Assembly: GCA_020355145.1 (NCBI GenBank)
Contig: CP070660.1
Location: forward strand, 420,886-432,803
Length of the DNA stretch: 11,918 nt
Reading direction: 5' to 3'
Source: Deltaproteobacteria bacterium
GTDB taxonomy: Bacteria > Desulfobacterota > DSM-4660 > Desulfatiglandales > B25-G16
In this document: positions 1 to 6,308 of the stretch, in pieces
Position numbering within the stretch: the stretch's first letter is position 1
Layout of the letters: each line of letters begins with the position of its first letter
Notes under the pieces: generated by a model
The model's input: the letters and a program-made list of their open reading frames with translations, nothing else
Told to the model about the DNA's origin: nothing
The model's database searches: none
Translations under genes and position numbers: made by a program

Positions 1-489
1 GTACAATTCATCGGCAAGCCGCTCGTCAAGAGCCTTGAGAATCTTATAGTGTTTGAAGGCATCGCCGATTCTACCGATACTATCATAACTCATACCCAGG
101 TAAAAATGGGCTTCTGCATGTTCAGGGTTGATTCCAATGACTTCTTTATAAGCCTCAATTGCATTTGAGTGGTTACCAAGCCTGGTATAATTAACTCCCA
201 ACCTGAAAATAGCATCTGCATGTTCAGGGTTGATTCCAATGACTTTTTTGTATGCCCTAATTGCATTTTTATTTTTCCCTAATCTAGCGTAACAATCACC
301 TAAAAGAACCCATGCCTCCGCATTAGAGGGCTCATCTTTGGTAACTTTTTTCAAAAGACGTATGGCCTCTTTGTATCCATCGGCATTAAATAATCTCTTA
401 GCTGACTCGAAATTTTCATCAGCCGAAGCCTGGTTTGTTAATATAAAGATAAACATGGAAATCAGGGATATTGCAATTTTCCTGCTCAT
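1..489 (-). CDS. Exported TPR-repeat protein (3' end outside window)
   Basis: Reading the minus strand from the ATG at 489 gives 163 codons with no stop, so the C-terminus lies beyond the window. The first 23 residues look like a Sec signal peptide: basic Ser-Arg-Lys start, hydrophobic core, then an Ala-Ser-Ala cleavage site before Asp24. Residues about 24-56 form a degenerate TPR. Residues 57-90, 91-124 and 125-158 are three 34-residue TPRs with the usual pattern (W/F at the start, LG..Y..LG, A...Y, P near the end); two of them end in the same GINPEH. TPRs mediate protein-protein contacts, so this is probably a periplasmic scaffold or assembly factor. The start is supported by GGAGGGC at 496-502, about 7 nt upstream. 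It lies 28 nt downstream of the DUF362 gene and is likely co-transcribed. The partner and role are unknown. Confidence 0.85.
   Translation of the reverse strand, partial: MSRKIAISLISMFIFILTNQASADENFESAKRLFNADGYKEAIRLLKKVTKDEPSNAEAWVLLGDCYARLGKNKNAIRAYKKVIGINPEHADAIFRLGVNYTRLGNHSNAIEAYKEVIGINPEHAEAHFYLGMSYDSIGRIGDAFKHYKILKALDERLADELY
113..245. repeat. Two near-identical TPR-coding repeat units
   Basis: Positions 113-143 and 215-245 are identical over 31 bases and exactly 102 bases apart, which equals one 34-codon TPR unit. The similarity continues imperfectly on both sides. The match covers the end of one repeat, including the Asn-Pro-Glu-His turn. Identity at synonymous positions points to recent duplication or gene conversion between neighbouring TPR units. 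Confidence 0.8.
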
Positions 490-517
490 TCTGTTGCCCT
501 CCGCAAAGAATTTCCTC

Positions 518-1696
518 TCATTCCCAATGCCGCTCAGCCTTGGCCCGACCACCGATGATGGCCTGCACGATATCCTGGTTATTGGGCGGGCATCCCTTGA
601 CATGACGATTGCTTCTCTTTCCTTTAGGAACACACCGGCCCACTGTAACTAAGCCATCCTTTGAAATCGTCTCTGGTATCTCTGGATCACCGGTTACAAC
701 GGTGATGCCTGGCAGATACATCAGCTGGTCCGCCTCCTTCATATCGAACAGGGAACTCATGATGCCCATGCGGCAGCCTGTGCAGGTCGCCTCCCCATAA
801 ATCAAGTCAAACTCCTCGATTTTGATCCGCTCATCCTCAAGGACTCTCATAAATCGACGACGTACCGACTCTATAGATTCTCCAACGACCTCAATGTAAC
901 CTCTTTCGGCAACTCCCAAACCGCGTTTAGCGGCCTCCAATGTTATGGGCACCTCCTCTGGATCAAAGCCGGTGATATAACCGCACACCGCATCCACTGC
1001 CACCGCGTCGTAACCTGCCACAATCAGGTCCATTTCCACGGGCTTGCCGAACACGGGTCCTAAGCCTTCCTGACAGTAAATTGCATCCACAACGGACAAT
1101 GGAGGTCTCAACGCATCGTACCAATCAACACAGGCCTCGAAAACACCCTGCTGGTGAAACTCGCGCTTATACTTATCTGTCAGTAACCCCTTCAATTTCT
1201 TAATTGCCAGGGTAAGCTCCATCTGATCGTGTGTCTTGAGCTTGGCAGCAGGTATGATCGCATCTACTTCCTTAACGAGCTTGTAGGTCTGTATCTCTTT
1301 GAAAATCCTCCCATTCTCCACAGGAACCGTGGTGATCTCCGTTTTCTTCAGATCGACCACCTCATAGCCCATATCCCGGAGTTCCTGATACCCAGACTCA
1401 GCAATCACCCTTTCCGAATCTACTCCGATGGCTGAAGATTCTGCTATGATCGGTCTTGCCCCTACATCCCTTATTATATTGGCCACTGCCCGTGTCACCT
1501 CAGGTAATGTAATGGCTGCCTGTTCACGCTTTGGTATCACTGAGACCCAGCTCGGATTGACCAAGACCATTTGCCCAGGCCTAATAAAGTCTCGCATCCC
1601 CCCCACCAAACCAACTGCCCTCTCTACAGCAGCATATATCTGTCCATAAGTAGGTGCCTTCGGTGTCTGAATGATGGAAACCATGCTTTTAGCCAT
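518..1696 (-). CDS. DUF362 family protein with C-terminal Cys cluster
   Basis: A 392-residue protein of the DUF362 family (PF04015). Family-like stretches are the N-terminal VNPSWVSV region (about 46-53), AESSAIGVDSERV (85-97), the PAAKLKTHDQMELTLAIKKLKG-type core split around residues 149-170, and VVDAIYCQEGLGP (202-214). DUF362 proteins are often iron-sulfur associated and of unknown reaction. Here the C-terminus holds Cys305-x2-Cys308 (CTGC), Cys355 (GRC) and Cys369 (KGCPPNN), a plausible 4Fe-4S site. No signal peptide or membrane helix is seen, so it is probably cytoplasmic. I chose the ATG at 1696 because AAGGAGG stands at 1707-1713, 10 nt upstream; an in-frame GTG at 1738 would add 14 residues but has no good ribosome site. 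It follows the phosphoesterase by 163 nt and precedes the TPR gene by 28 nt. The family call is firm; the function is not. Confidence 0.85.
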   Translation of the reverse strand: MAKSMVSIIQTPKAPTYGQIYAAVERAVGLVGGMRDFIRPGQMVLVNPSWVSVIPKREQAAITLPEVTRAVANIIRDVGARPIIAESSAIGVDSERVIAESGYQELRDMGYEVVDLKKTEITTVPVENGRIFKEIQTYKLVKEVDAIIPAAKLKTHDQMELTLAIKKLKGLLTDKYKREFHQQGVFEACVDWYDALRPPLSVVDAIYCQEGLGPVFGKPVEMDLIVAGYDAVAVDAVCGYITGFDPEEVPITLEAAKRGLGVAERGYIEVVGESIESVRRRFMRVLEDERIKIEEFDLIYGEATCTGCRMGIMSSLFDMKEADQLMYLPGITVVTGDPEIPETISKDGLVTVGRCVPKGKRSNRHVKGCPPNNQDIVQAIIGGRAKAERHWE

Positions 1697-1706
1697 GAGA
1701 TATAAA

Positions 1707-1713
1707 CCTCCTT
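1707..1713 (-). promoter_or_regulatory. Ribosome binding site deciding the DUF362 start
   Basis: The minus strand reads AAGGAGG here, 10 nt before the ATG at 1696. It lies inside the coding sequence that would result from the upstream GTG at 1738, so it argues for the shorter protein. Confidence 0.7.
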
Positions 1714-1859
1714 CCTTATCAAGTTGAATATGGCTCACTGGAACAAATTAGATGTTGTTGTCCGAATGAGGATCATGTTCACAAAACAGAATAGATTTAC
1801 ATCACCGGAGCCATATACTCTATAGCAGCATGGACCGCCTTTTTCACTGATTTTGCCCT

Positions 1860-2528
1860 TCAGACCCCAAACAAATCGTCCATCTTCTCCAGAGTCATTC
1901 CCTCGGCGTTTACAAGAAGATAAAATGCTGGAAATTCAGTCCACGCCCCAGTGTTTACGTACCTGATAGCATCGAAAACCCTATCCTCTGGGTAGTGGGT
2001 ATGGCCACAGGTGACCGCTTCATATCCATTTTCCATGGCACAATTCACCGCATTCATCATTACATTTTTTCGGAGAACCTTATAGAAGATCTCCCATTTC
2101 TTGGCATAATTGGCCACATGCACTGGTCTTGCCCCCAACTTTACCCTCAAATCGTGCATCATCTTGAAGGCCTTTATAAATGCCTGGTTTCTGGGCATGA
2201 TCTCATCGAAATCGTCCCCATGGGCGATTAAGAGTCTATGTCCTATGCTGTAAAGACGCCTAAAATATACTCTCCCAAACCATCTTGGGATATAGCCATT
2301 GTCATGATTCCCCCGTACCCAAACGACTCTCTGGCGGTAAGAGATCTGCCCAATAAGGTCCAGGATCCGCTGGTGCGGTGGCCTCAATCTCGCATAAGGG
2401 TTGTCGATGACATCTCCATTCAGGATAAGTTCATGGTCTTCAGAAATACTTCCTAGAAAGCGTTCGAAGTCCTGATATAAAAAGTACCGGGATCCTATAT
2501 GCAGATCGCTGACAATAATCGCGTTCAT
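1860..2528 (-). CDS. Metallophosphoesterase, LpxH2-like (UDP-2,3-diacylglucosamine diphosphatase-like)
   Basis: A 222-residue calcineurin-like phosphoesterase with all metal-binding motifs visible: SDLHIG (Asp8, His10), NGDVID (Asp39), GNHD (Asn74, His75), AHGDDFD (His103) and GHTH (His176, His178). The HGDxFD element followed by GHTHYP and a late NTGAW stretch resembles the LpxH2/YbbF group, which hydrolyses UDP-2,3-diacylglucosamine to lipid X in lipid A synthesis at the cytoplasmic face of the inner membrane. The usual LpxH-like core is about 220-260 residues, so this is complete. The start ATG at 2528 has only a weak ribosome site. It lies 106 nt downstream of the flavoprotein and probably shares its transcript, though a lipid A enzyme has no obvious link to that gene. 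Another phosphodiester substrate is possible; the superfamily call is certain and the lipid A role only moderately likely. Confidence 0.85.
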   Translation of the reverse strand: MNAIIVSDLHIGSRYFLYQDFERFLGSISEDHELILNGDVIDNPYARLRPPHQRILDLIGQISYRQRVVWVRGNHDNGYIPRWFGRVYFRRLYSIGHRLLIAHGDDFDEIMPRNQAFIKAFKMMHDLRVKLGARPVHVANYAKKWEIFYKVLRKNVMMNAVNCAMENGYEAVTCGHTHYPEDRVFDAIRYVNTGAWTEFPAFYLLVNAEGMTLEKMDDLFGV

Positions 2529-2634
2529 CTTATGTAGGAATTATGCAATCAACCGATGGTAGAATTGCTCGCCTTTATATATTTTATTTGCCCCAAAAGT
2601 TGTACAAATCTACCGTTTTGTCTTTACTGGAAAC

Positions 2635-4230
2635 CTAAATTTGAGCAGCGTTCTCACCGGCAATGCGACCCATTACAATGCCTCGCGACATGCCTATCTT
2701 ATCGAGCCCTCCTGCAGCCTCCCCAGCTGTATATAGACCGGGAATGACGTTCCCATAGATATCCAGAACTTGAGATTTAGCGTTTGTAGCAAGACCCCCG
2801 GCGGTGTCATGGGCCTGAATGCTCATCCATACCGCATAGAATGGTGCAGTCTCTATCTTATATCGAAGGTGGCGTTTAGGTTTACCGAAATCGGGGTCCT
2901 CACCTCTTTCTACAAACGTGTTGTATTTACGAACTGTGTCAATTAGAGCATCCCTTGGCACATCTATCCTTTTGGCCAGTTCGCCAATGGTCGGTGCGTT
3001 GAAGGCAAGTTCCTTCTCGACGGTTGGAGGTCTGGGATCCCATCCATGCCTCTTGACCGCCGCTTCATCGAAGATCGCCCATAGCACATGCTCCTCTTGA
3101 GCAAGACTGGCATCGTAAAATGAAGCTGGTTTCTCAGGAAGGGCCTCATTGACGTACCTCAGCCCAAACTTGTTGACGATAATGAGACTCGCCACTTCCC
3201 CCCTTGATAATTGACCGGTGCGGCCAAGGCCCGGCGCTGCATAGGGAGACCCTAGCGGAAATCTATAATACCTCGTTCCAAACATCCGATGGAAGAGATG
3301 CCAGTCTATGGCCCTGTCGCTCACCAGGGCCCCGCCTACTTCCATACCTGCAATAATGCCTGTCCCATCAGCCCTGACAAACGGCTCGCCGCTGGCGACC
3401 AGATCTTCAGTCATTCTCGGATCAAAAAGCGTACGCAACCATTTGTGCCCCTTCCAGCCTCCAGTACCTAAAATGACGCCCTTTCTTGCCTTTAAATACA
3501 ACTTCCTTCCACCTGCCTCCACCTCCACGCCTAACACGCTACCAGCCATGCATCCCTCCCTAATTATCTTTGTCATCCCATGCCTCACAAAAATCTTCAC
3601 CCCTTTCTTCCTTGCAACGGTCTCCAGGGGCCTTATCAATCCTGCACCAGAGGAGGGGCCAGGGCCATATCTGTATAGCCAGCCTGGACTTTCCTTGTCC
3701 CACGATATGAGGTGATATCTTGGGGTTCCCTTCATACCAGGAAGCACTAATAGTTTGTCCTGGAATCGCACGCCATGCTCCTCCAACCAATTAAAGGTGC
3801 TCAAGTTATAGCCGCAGAAAGCGCGAAGAACCTTTGGGTCATTCCTCCTGTTTTCCCGGACCCTGTAATCTGAATTCTCCTTGAATATGAGGTCTGCCGA
3901 ATCTTCTATGCCTTGTATTTTCTGCACCCATGTGCCGCCTCCGATTGATAGTATGCCGCCATTAATGATCCCATTTCCGCCAATTTCATTATTCTTCTCC
4001 AAAAGGAGCACACTAGCCCCCTTCTCCACAGCTGCGACAGCAGCAGGAAATCCGGTAGGTCCAGATCCCACCACGATTACATCTGCCACTTTGTCCCACT
4101 TTTGAGGGAGCTGTGATGCCTTCGCATCTCTTGAGCTTAGCCCCATAAAAGCTACAGCAACGGCTCCAGCAGCTGCGCCCTTAATAAAACTTCGCCTAGT
4201 TAGCATTTTCTCAGTCTTCTTCTCGGACAT
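2635..4230 (-). CDS. Tat-exported FAD-dependent oxidoreductase (fumarate reductase/ketosteroid dehydrogenase type)
   Basis: A 531-residue flavoprotein of the FAD_binding_2 family (PF00890). Residues 11-17 read TRRSFIK, a twin-arginine signal, followed by a hydrophobic stretch and an Ala-rich cleavage region near residue 38, so the folded protein is probably exported. The FAD dinucleotide fold is seen at VVGSGPTG (53-60) with the ribose-binding Glu78 in LLLEK. VNKFGLRYVNE (352-362), HDTAGGL (474-480) and the C-terminal PGLYTAGEAAGG (497-508) with GMSRG (513-517) are typical of the fumarate reductase/urocanate reductase/3-ketosteroid dehydrogenase group. His474 and Arg516 lie where catalytic residues sit in fumarate reductases. 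It has no heme-binding CxxCH and no FMN-binding domain, so electrons must come from or go to a separate partner. The start is set by an almost full anti-Shine-Dalgarno match. It heads the left block and faces the plus-strand gene across a 295-nt gap. The substrate cannot be told. Confidence 0.9.
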   Translation of the reverse strand: MSEKKTEKMLTRRSFIKGAAAGAVAVAFMGLSSRDAKASQLPQKWDKVADVIVVGSGPTGFPAAVAAVEKGASVLLLEKNNEIGGNGIINGGILSIGGGTWVQKIQGIEDSADLIFKENSDYRVRENRRNDPKVLRAFCGYNLSTFNWLEEHGVRFQDKLLVLPGMKGTPRYHLISWDKESPGWLYRYGPGPSSGAGLIRPLETVARKKGVKIFVRHGMTKIIREGCMAGSVLGVEVEAGGRKLYLKARKGVILGTGGWKGHKWLRTLFDPRMTEDLVASGEPFVRADGTGIIAGMEVGGALVSDRAIDWHLFHRMFGTRYYRFPLGSPYAAPGLGRTGQLSRGEVASLIIVNKFGLRYVNEALPEKPASFYDASLAQEEHVLWAIFDEAAVKRHGWDPRPPTVEKELAFNAPTIGELAKRIDVPRDALIDTVRKYNTFVERGEDPDFGKPKRHLRYKIETAPFYAVWMSIQAHDTAGGLATNAKSQVLDIYGNVIPGLYTAGEAAGGLDKIGMSRGIVMGRIAGENAAQI

Positions 4231-4236
4231 TTAGAC

Positions 4237-4247
4237 CACCTCCTTTT
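4237..4247 (-). promoter_or_regulatory. Strong ribosome binding site of the Tat flavoprotein
   Basis: The minus strand reads AAAAGGAGGTG, an extended match to the 16S rRNA tail, ending 6 nt before the ATG at 4230. It fixes the start and predicts efficient translation of this exported enzyme. Confidence 0.75.
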
Positions 4248-4372
4248 TCTAAGTATGTCCTTCTTTACTGCTAGCTTAGTTTCTGTGGTTTCTACCGCTT
4301 TACTCTCCTAAGGACCTTCATTATTTGTAGGTCTCAAGCCCATCAACTCCGGAATCCATAATTCAGTCAATA

Positions 4373-4396
4373 TGTCAGATTCTTGACACCTTGTCA
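4373..4396. promoter_or_regulatory. Cluster of alternating TGTCA / TGACA half-sites (possible operator)
   Basis: TGTCA at 4373-4377, TGACA at 4384-4388 and TGTCA at 4392-4396 alternate in orientation, giving two overlapping inverted repeats with spacers of 6 and 3 bases. The middle half-site is part of a TTGACA hexamer (4383-4388) without a good -10 at the right distance. Position between two divergent genes suits a regulator-binding site, but half-sites this short may arise by chance. Confidence 0.3.
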
Positions 4397-4479
4397 CCCA
4401 TCTTTAAGGATACCGGCGATCTATATATGCGCTTTTAATAGATGTCCCCCCTTCTCTAGCCATCTTGTAATCTCTAACC

Positions 4480-4488
4480 TGGCATAAT
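4480..4488 (+). promoter_or_regulatory. Candidate extended -10 promoter for the plus-strand gene
   Basis: TGGCATAAT fits the extended -10 pattern TGnTATAAT with one mismatch. It lies about 37 nt before the ATG at 4526, leaving room for a short leader. No recognisable -35 hexamer stands at 16-18 nt upstream, which is tolerable for an extended -10 promoter. Confidence 0.35.
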
Positions 4489-4525
4489 TATTGCTTTAAA
4501 TAAGAGGACCGGATAAGAGCATAAC

Positions 4526-5260
4526 ATGAAACATAAAACCTTCATGCTCTTCGAACTTTTTTTGGTCGTTTTTGCCTTCTACGCTATGCTGAAGTACACC
4601 GGCAATCTACGCCTTTTCGTGCCATTTGTCTGTCTGGTCACCGTGTTAGTGGCTGGGAAAGTCGAAACCAGCCTCACAGACCGTAGCAGCAAGGAAGACC
4701 GCCAAGGCAATGATAGAGGCAAAGAAGACAAGAAAAAAACCACCTTCCAACTGCTTGACCGCCTCTTGAAAAGCAAGAATGTGCTGCTTCTCACCGATGC
4801 GATCAATTACCTTATGCAAGATCTTGGTATGGCGGTCTCTCCCTCTCCGGATCACCCTTCCATTGACCGTTTGGTCAGAATACCTGATATGCAGGTGACC
4901 ATCGGAGTGAAAATACTCGCCGATGTGGGGGAGCTGAACGAAAACTGGGACAAGTGGGAGGAGGTTTCTGATTTTGACCTGGGAAAAGGGGGAAGCCAAC
5001 GTCTGCTGATCATAGGCAGCAACTGCATAAAGGGGCCAGGGGATCGCCAGCAAAGATACAAAGATTTCTCCACAGATACCCAAAAACTTCTCTCCGCCAG
5101 ACAGGTAGTGGCCATGACTACCCTCACCCTTTATAAGATCTACCTTTTGTGCAAAAGGAAAAAACTGGACCTCAAGACGATTTTCCATCTCATTAAACAC
5201 CATCCTGGCGGTGTTTTTCAACTGGAGCACTACACGAAACGCTCCAACCAAGCCGCCTGA
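4526..5260 (+). CDS. Unrecognised membrane protein with C-terminal nuclease-fold-like domain
   Basis: A 244-residue protein I cannot assign to a family. Residues about 7-22 and 29-44 are two hydrophobic helices separated by a short loop. Residues 50-72 form a very charged, low-complexity linker (Lys, Glu, Asp, Arg). Residues 73-244 are soluble. Within the soluble part, the order helix (DAINYLMQDLGM), strands, RLLIIGSNC (159-167), then a helix-rich tail containing ARQVVAMTTLTLYKIYLLCK (191-210) is reminiscent of PDDEXK-fold proteins, whose late strand and helix often read 'LLTT.DLY'. The catalytic Glu expected before Lys129 is Gly127 here, so activity is doubtful if the fold is right. It is the only plus-strand gene, convergent with the redox cassette. 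AAGAG, 6 nt before the ATG, is a modest ribosome site. A 201-codon frame on the opposite strand covers 4646-5251, but the hydrophobic start and domain layout favour this strand. Confidence 0.65.
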   Translation: MKHKTFMLFELFLVVFAFYAMLKYTGNLRLFVPFVCLVTVLVAGKVETSLTDRSSKEDRQGNDRGKEDKKKTTFQLLDRLLKSKNVLLLTDAINYLMQDLGMAVSPSPDHPSIDRLVRIPDMQVTIGVKILADVGELNENWDKWEEVSDFDLGKGGSQRLLIIGSNCIKGPGDRQQRYKDFSTDTQKLLSARQVVAMTTLTLYKIYLLCKRKKLDLKTIFHLIKHHPGGVFQLEHYTKRSNQAA

Positions 5261-5322
5261 TCTCCCCCTATCTCTCCTCCTACCACCTTGAGAAACACCT
5301 CCACCATACCTTCATATGTATA

Positions 5323-5826
5323 TCAACGGCCTTGACTAATACACCATCTTCTGCACCGATCGTAGAAAAGCACCTGGAGACCCAGAAAGAAATACATGAT
5401 ATCGCGAACAAGTAACTGCACCGCAGAAGAGGTATACCCGGTCTCACCAAATGAAAAACAGCCACAGTCGAATTCATGGCCTCTGACAAGATTAATGGAC
5501 AATGCGATGATAAAGGTCAGAAGCATGCCGTTGACAATCAGTGCAGCAGACAGGGGATAAATGCCGAGAATCAGGGCAAGGCCTGAGAAAAGTTCCACAA
5601 ATGGTAGAATGATGGCAATCAAGTTTATTAAGCCATCAGGTAAAAGGTCGTATCCATAGATAATCTTGGCAAAATCACCAGGCGAGATAATTTTATGATA
5701 ACTTGCATAGATAAAGGTTATGCCGAGAATCCAGCGTGCAATCAGTTCTGTCCAGCTGTTTTCAAAAAAGGTCTTCAGTCTTTTATTCAATCGGAAAGCC
5801 CTCTGCCTCCCAGCCCGGATAGCCAT
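5323..5826 (-). CDS. MauE/DoxX-like redox-associated membrane protein
   Basis: Up to 167 residues with four hydrophobic segments (about 27-44, 65-88, 92-112 and 135-155). This is the DoxX/MauE layout: Glu78 in the second helix region and HEFDCGCFSFGE (117-128), whose Cys-Gly-Cys (Cys121, Cys123) is the hallmark of the MauE-type branch. MauE is needed for disulfide formation in methylamine dehydrogenase, and relatives are thought to pass thiol electrons or sulfur across the membrane. The frame overlaps the end of the rhodanese gene. The ATG at 5826 gives a 44-nt overlap and has no clear ribosome site. A TTG at 5790, just ahead of the rhodanese stop and preceded by AGAGGG at 5799-5804, is a credible alternative giving 155 residues. 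Either way translation is probably coupled to the rhodanese, which supports joint function. It is the last gene of the cassette. Confidence 0.8.
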   Translation of the reverse strand: MAIRAGRQRAFRLNKRLKTFFENSWTELIARWILGITFIYASYHKIISPGDFAKIIYGYDLLPDGLINLIAIILPFVELFSGLALILGIYPLSAALIVNGMLLTFIIALSINLVRGHEFDCGCFSFGETGYTSSAVQLLVRDIMYFFLGLQVLFYDRCRRWCISQGR

Positions 5827-6277
5827 CGATAAAAACGCTTACTCTTGTATATCCTTGCTCAAAGAAAAGTCGTGCAAGCTTGTGGCTGTCATCACACGTC
5901 CTTCCCGAGCAATAGGTGACGATGGTACTGGCCGTTGAATATTGAGCCTTAAACGCGTCTATAAAATCATGGAACTGGCCAACGGGTAGGGATACCGCAC
6001 CCTTAATGTGGCCTTCTTCATAGTCCTCACGCGAACGGGCATCCACAAAGACAGCCTCCCCACTACCGTAGATCTGTTTTGCGATCTCTACATCGTCGAT
6101 CTCCAGATCATCATCAACAACATCGTCTTTGGCCCTTGCTGTAATAACGCCTTGTGACTCATCCCACTGCCCTACCAGTGCAATGCCTTTGGGCAAGAGA
6201 AAATTTGCCGTAAACGCGGCAATTACTGCCAAACCCAGAAGAATGATAAGCCCCTTTGACATATCTTTGTAACGCAT
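5783..6277 (-). CDS. Membrane-anchored rhodanese-like protein
   Basis: A 164-residue protein: one N-terminal hydrophobic helix (about 9-28) acting as an uncleaved anchor, a short acidic linker (51-62), then a single rhodanese domain (about 60-164). Family signatures are VFVDARSREDYEEGHIKGA (76-94), the active loop YCSGRTCDDS (122-131) and the closing IDGYPGWEAEGFP (150-162). Cys123 is the persulfide-carrying residue by family analogy; Cys128, five residues on, is an extra Cys in the same loop. The domain should face the periplasm, so it could accept sulfane sulfur from or reduce substrates with the exported thioredoxin encoded just upstream. I chose the ATG at 6277 because AGGAGA stands 7 nt before it; an earlier in-frame ATG at 6337 would overlap the upstream gene and lacks such a site. 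It lies 31 nt after the thioredoxin gene and overlaps the MauE gene. Confidence 0.88.
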   Translation of the reverse strand: MRYKDMSKGLIILLGLAVIAAFTANFLLPKGIALVGQWDESQGVITARAKDDVVDDDLEIDDVEIAKQIYGSGEAVFVDARSREDYEEGHIKGAVSLPVGQFHDFIDAFKAQYSTASTIVTYCSGRTCDDSHKLARLFFEQGYTRVSVFIDGYPGWEAEGFPIE

Positions 6278-6284
6278 GCCCGTG

Positions 6285-6290
6285 TCTCCT
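6285..6290 (-). promoter_or_regulatory. Ribosome binding site deciding the rhodanese start
   Basis: AGGAGA on the minus strand, 7 nt before the ATG at 6277. The same TAGGAGAC octamer precedes the thioredoxin gene (AGGAGA at 6755-6760), so the two cassette genes have matched translation signals. Confidence 0.65.
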
Positions 6291-6308
6291 ATATCGGGAA
6301 ATGTATGT

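Larger units (their letters stand above)
4231..4525. other. Divergent intergenic region
   Basis: These 295 bases separate the minus-strand flavoprotein from the plus-strand membrane protein and must hold promoters for both. I see no open reading frame with a credible start, no RNA gene and no hairpin with a T-run. Visible elements are the flavoprotein ribosome site, a cluster of TGTCA/TGACA half-sites (4373-4396) and an extended -10 candidate for the plus-strand gene (4480-4488). No convincing sigma-70 promoter was found for the flavoprotein. Confidence 0.6.

Noticed and set aside
338..652. 104-codon plus-strand open frame
   Set aside because: It runs across the boundary of two well-supported minus-strand genes (TPR and DUF362) and its product matches nothing; it is a shadow.
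1697..1738. Upstream GTG start for the DUF362 protein
   Set aside because: It has no ribosome site, while AAGGAGG lies at the right distance before the ATG at 1696.
4646..5251. 201-codon open frame antisense to the plus-strand membrane protein gene
   Set aside because: Its product shows no coherent domain layout. The plus-strand frame has paired N-terminal helices, a charged linker and a globular domain, a plausible ribosome site and an upstream promoter candidate.
5261..5322. Possible bidirectional terminator between the convergent genes
   Set aside because: No stem with adequate pairing followed by a T-run could be found on either strand.
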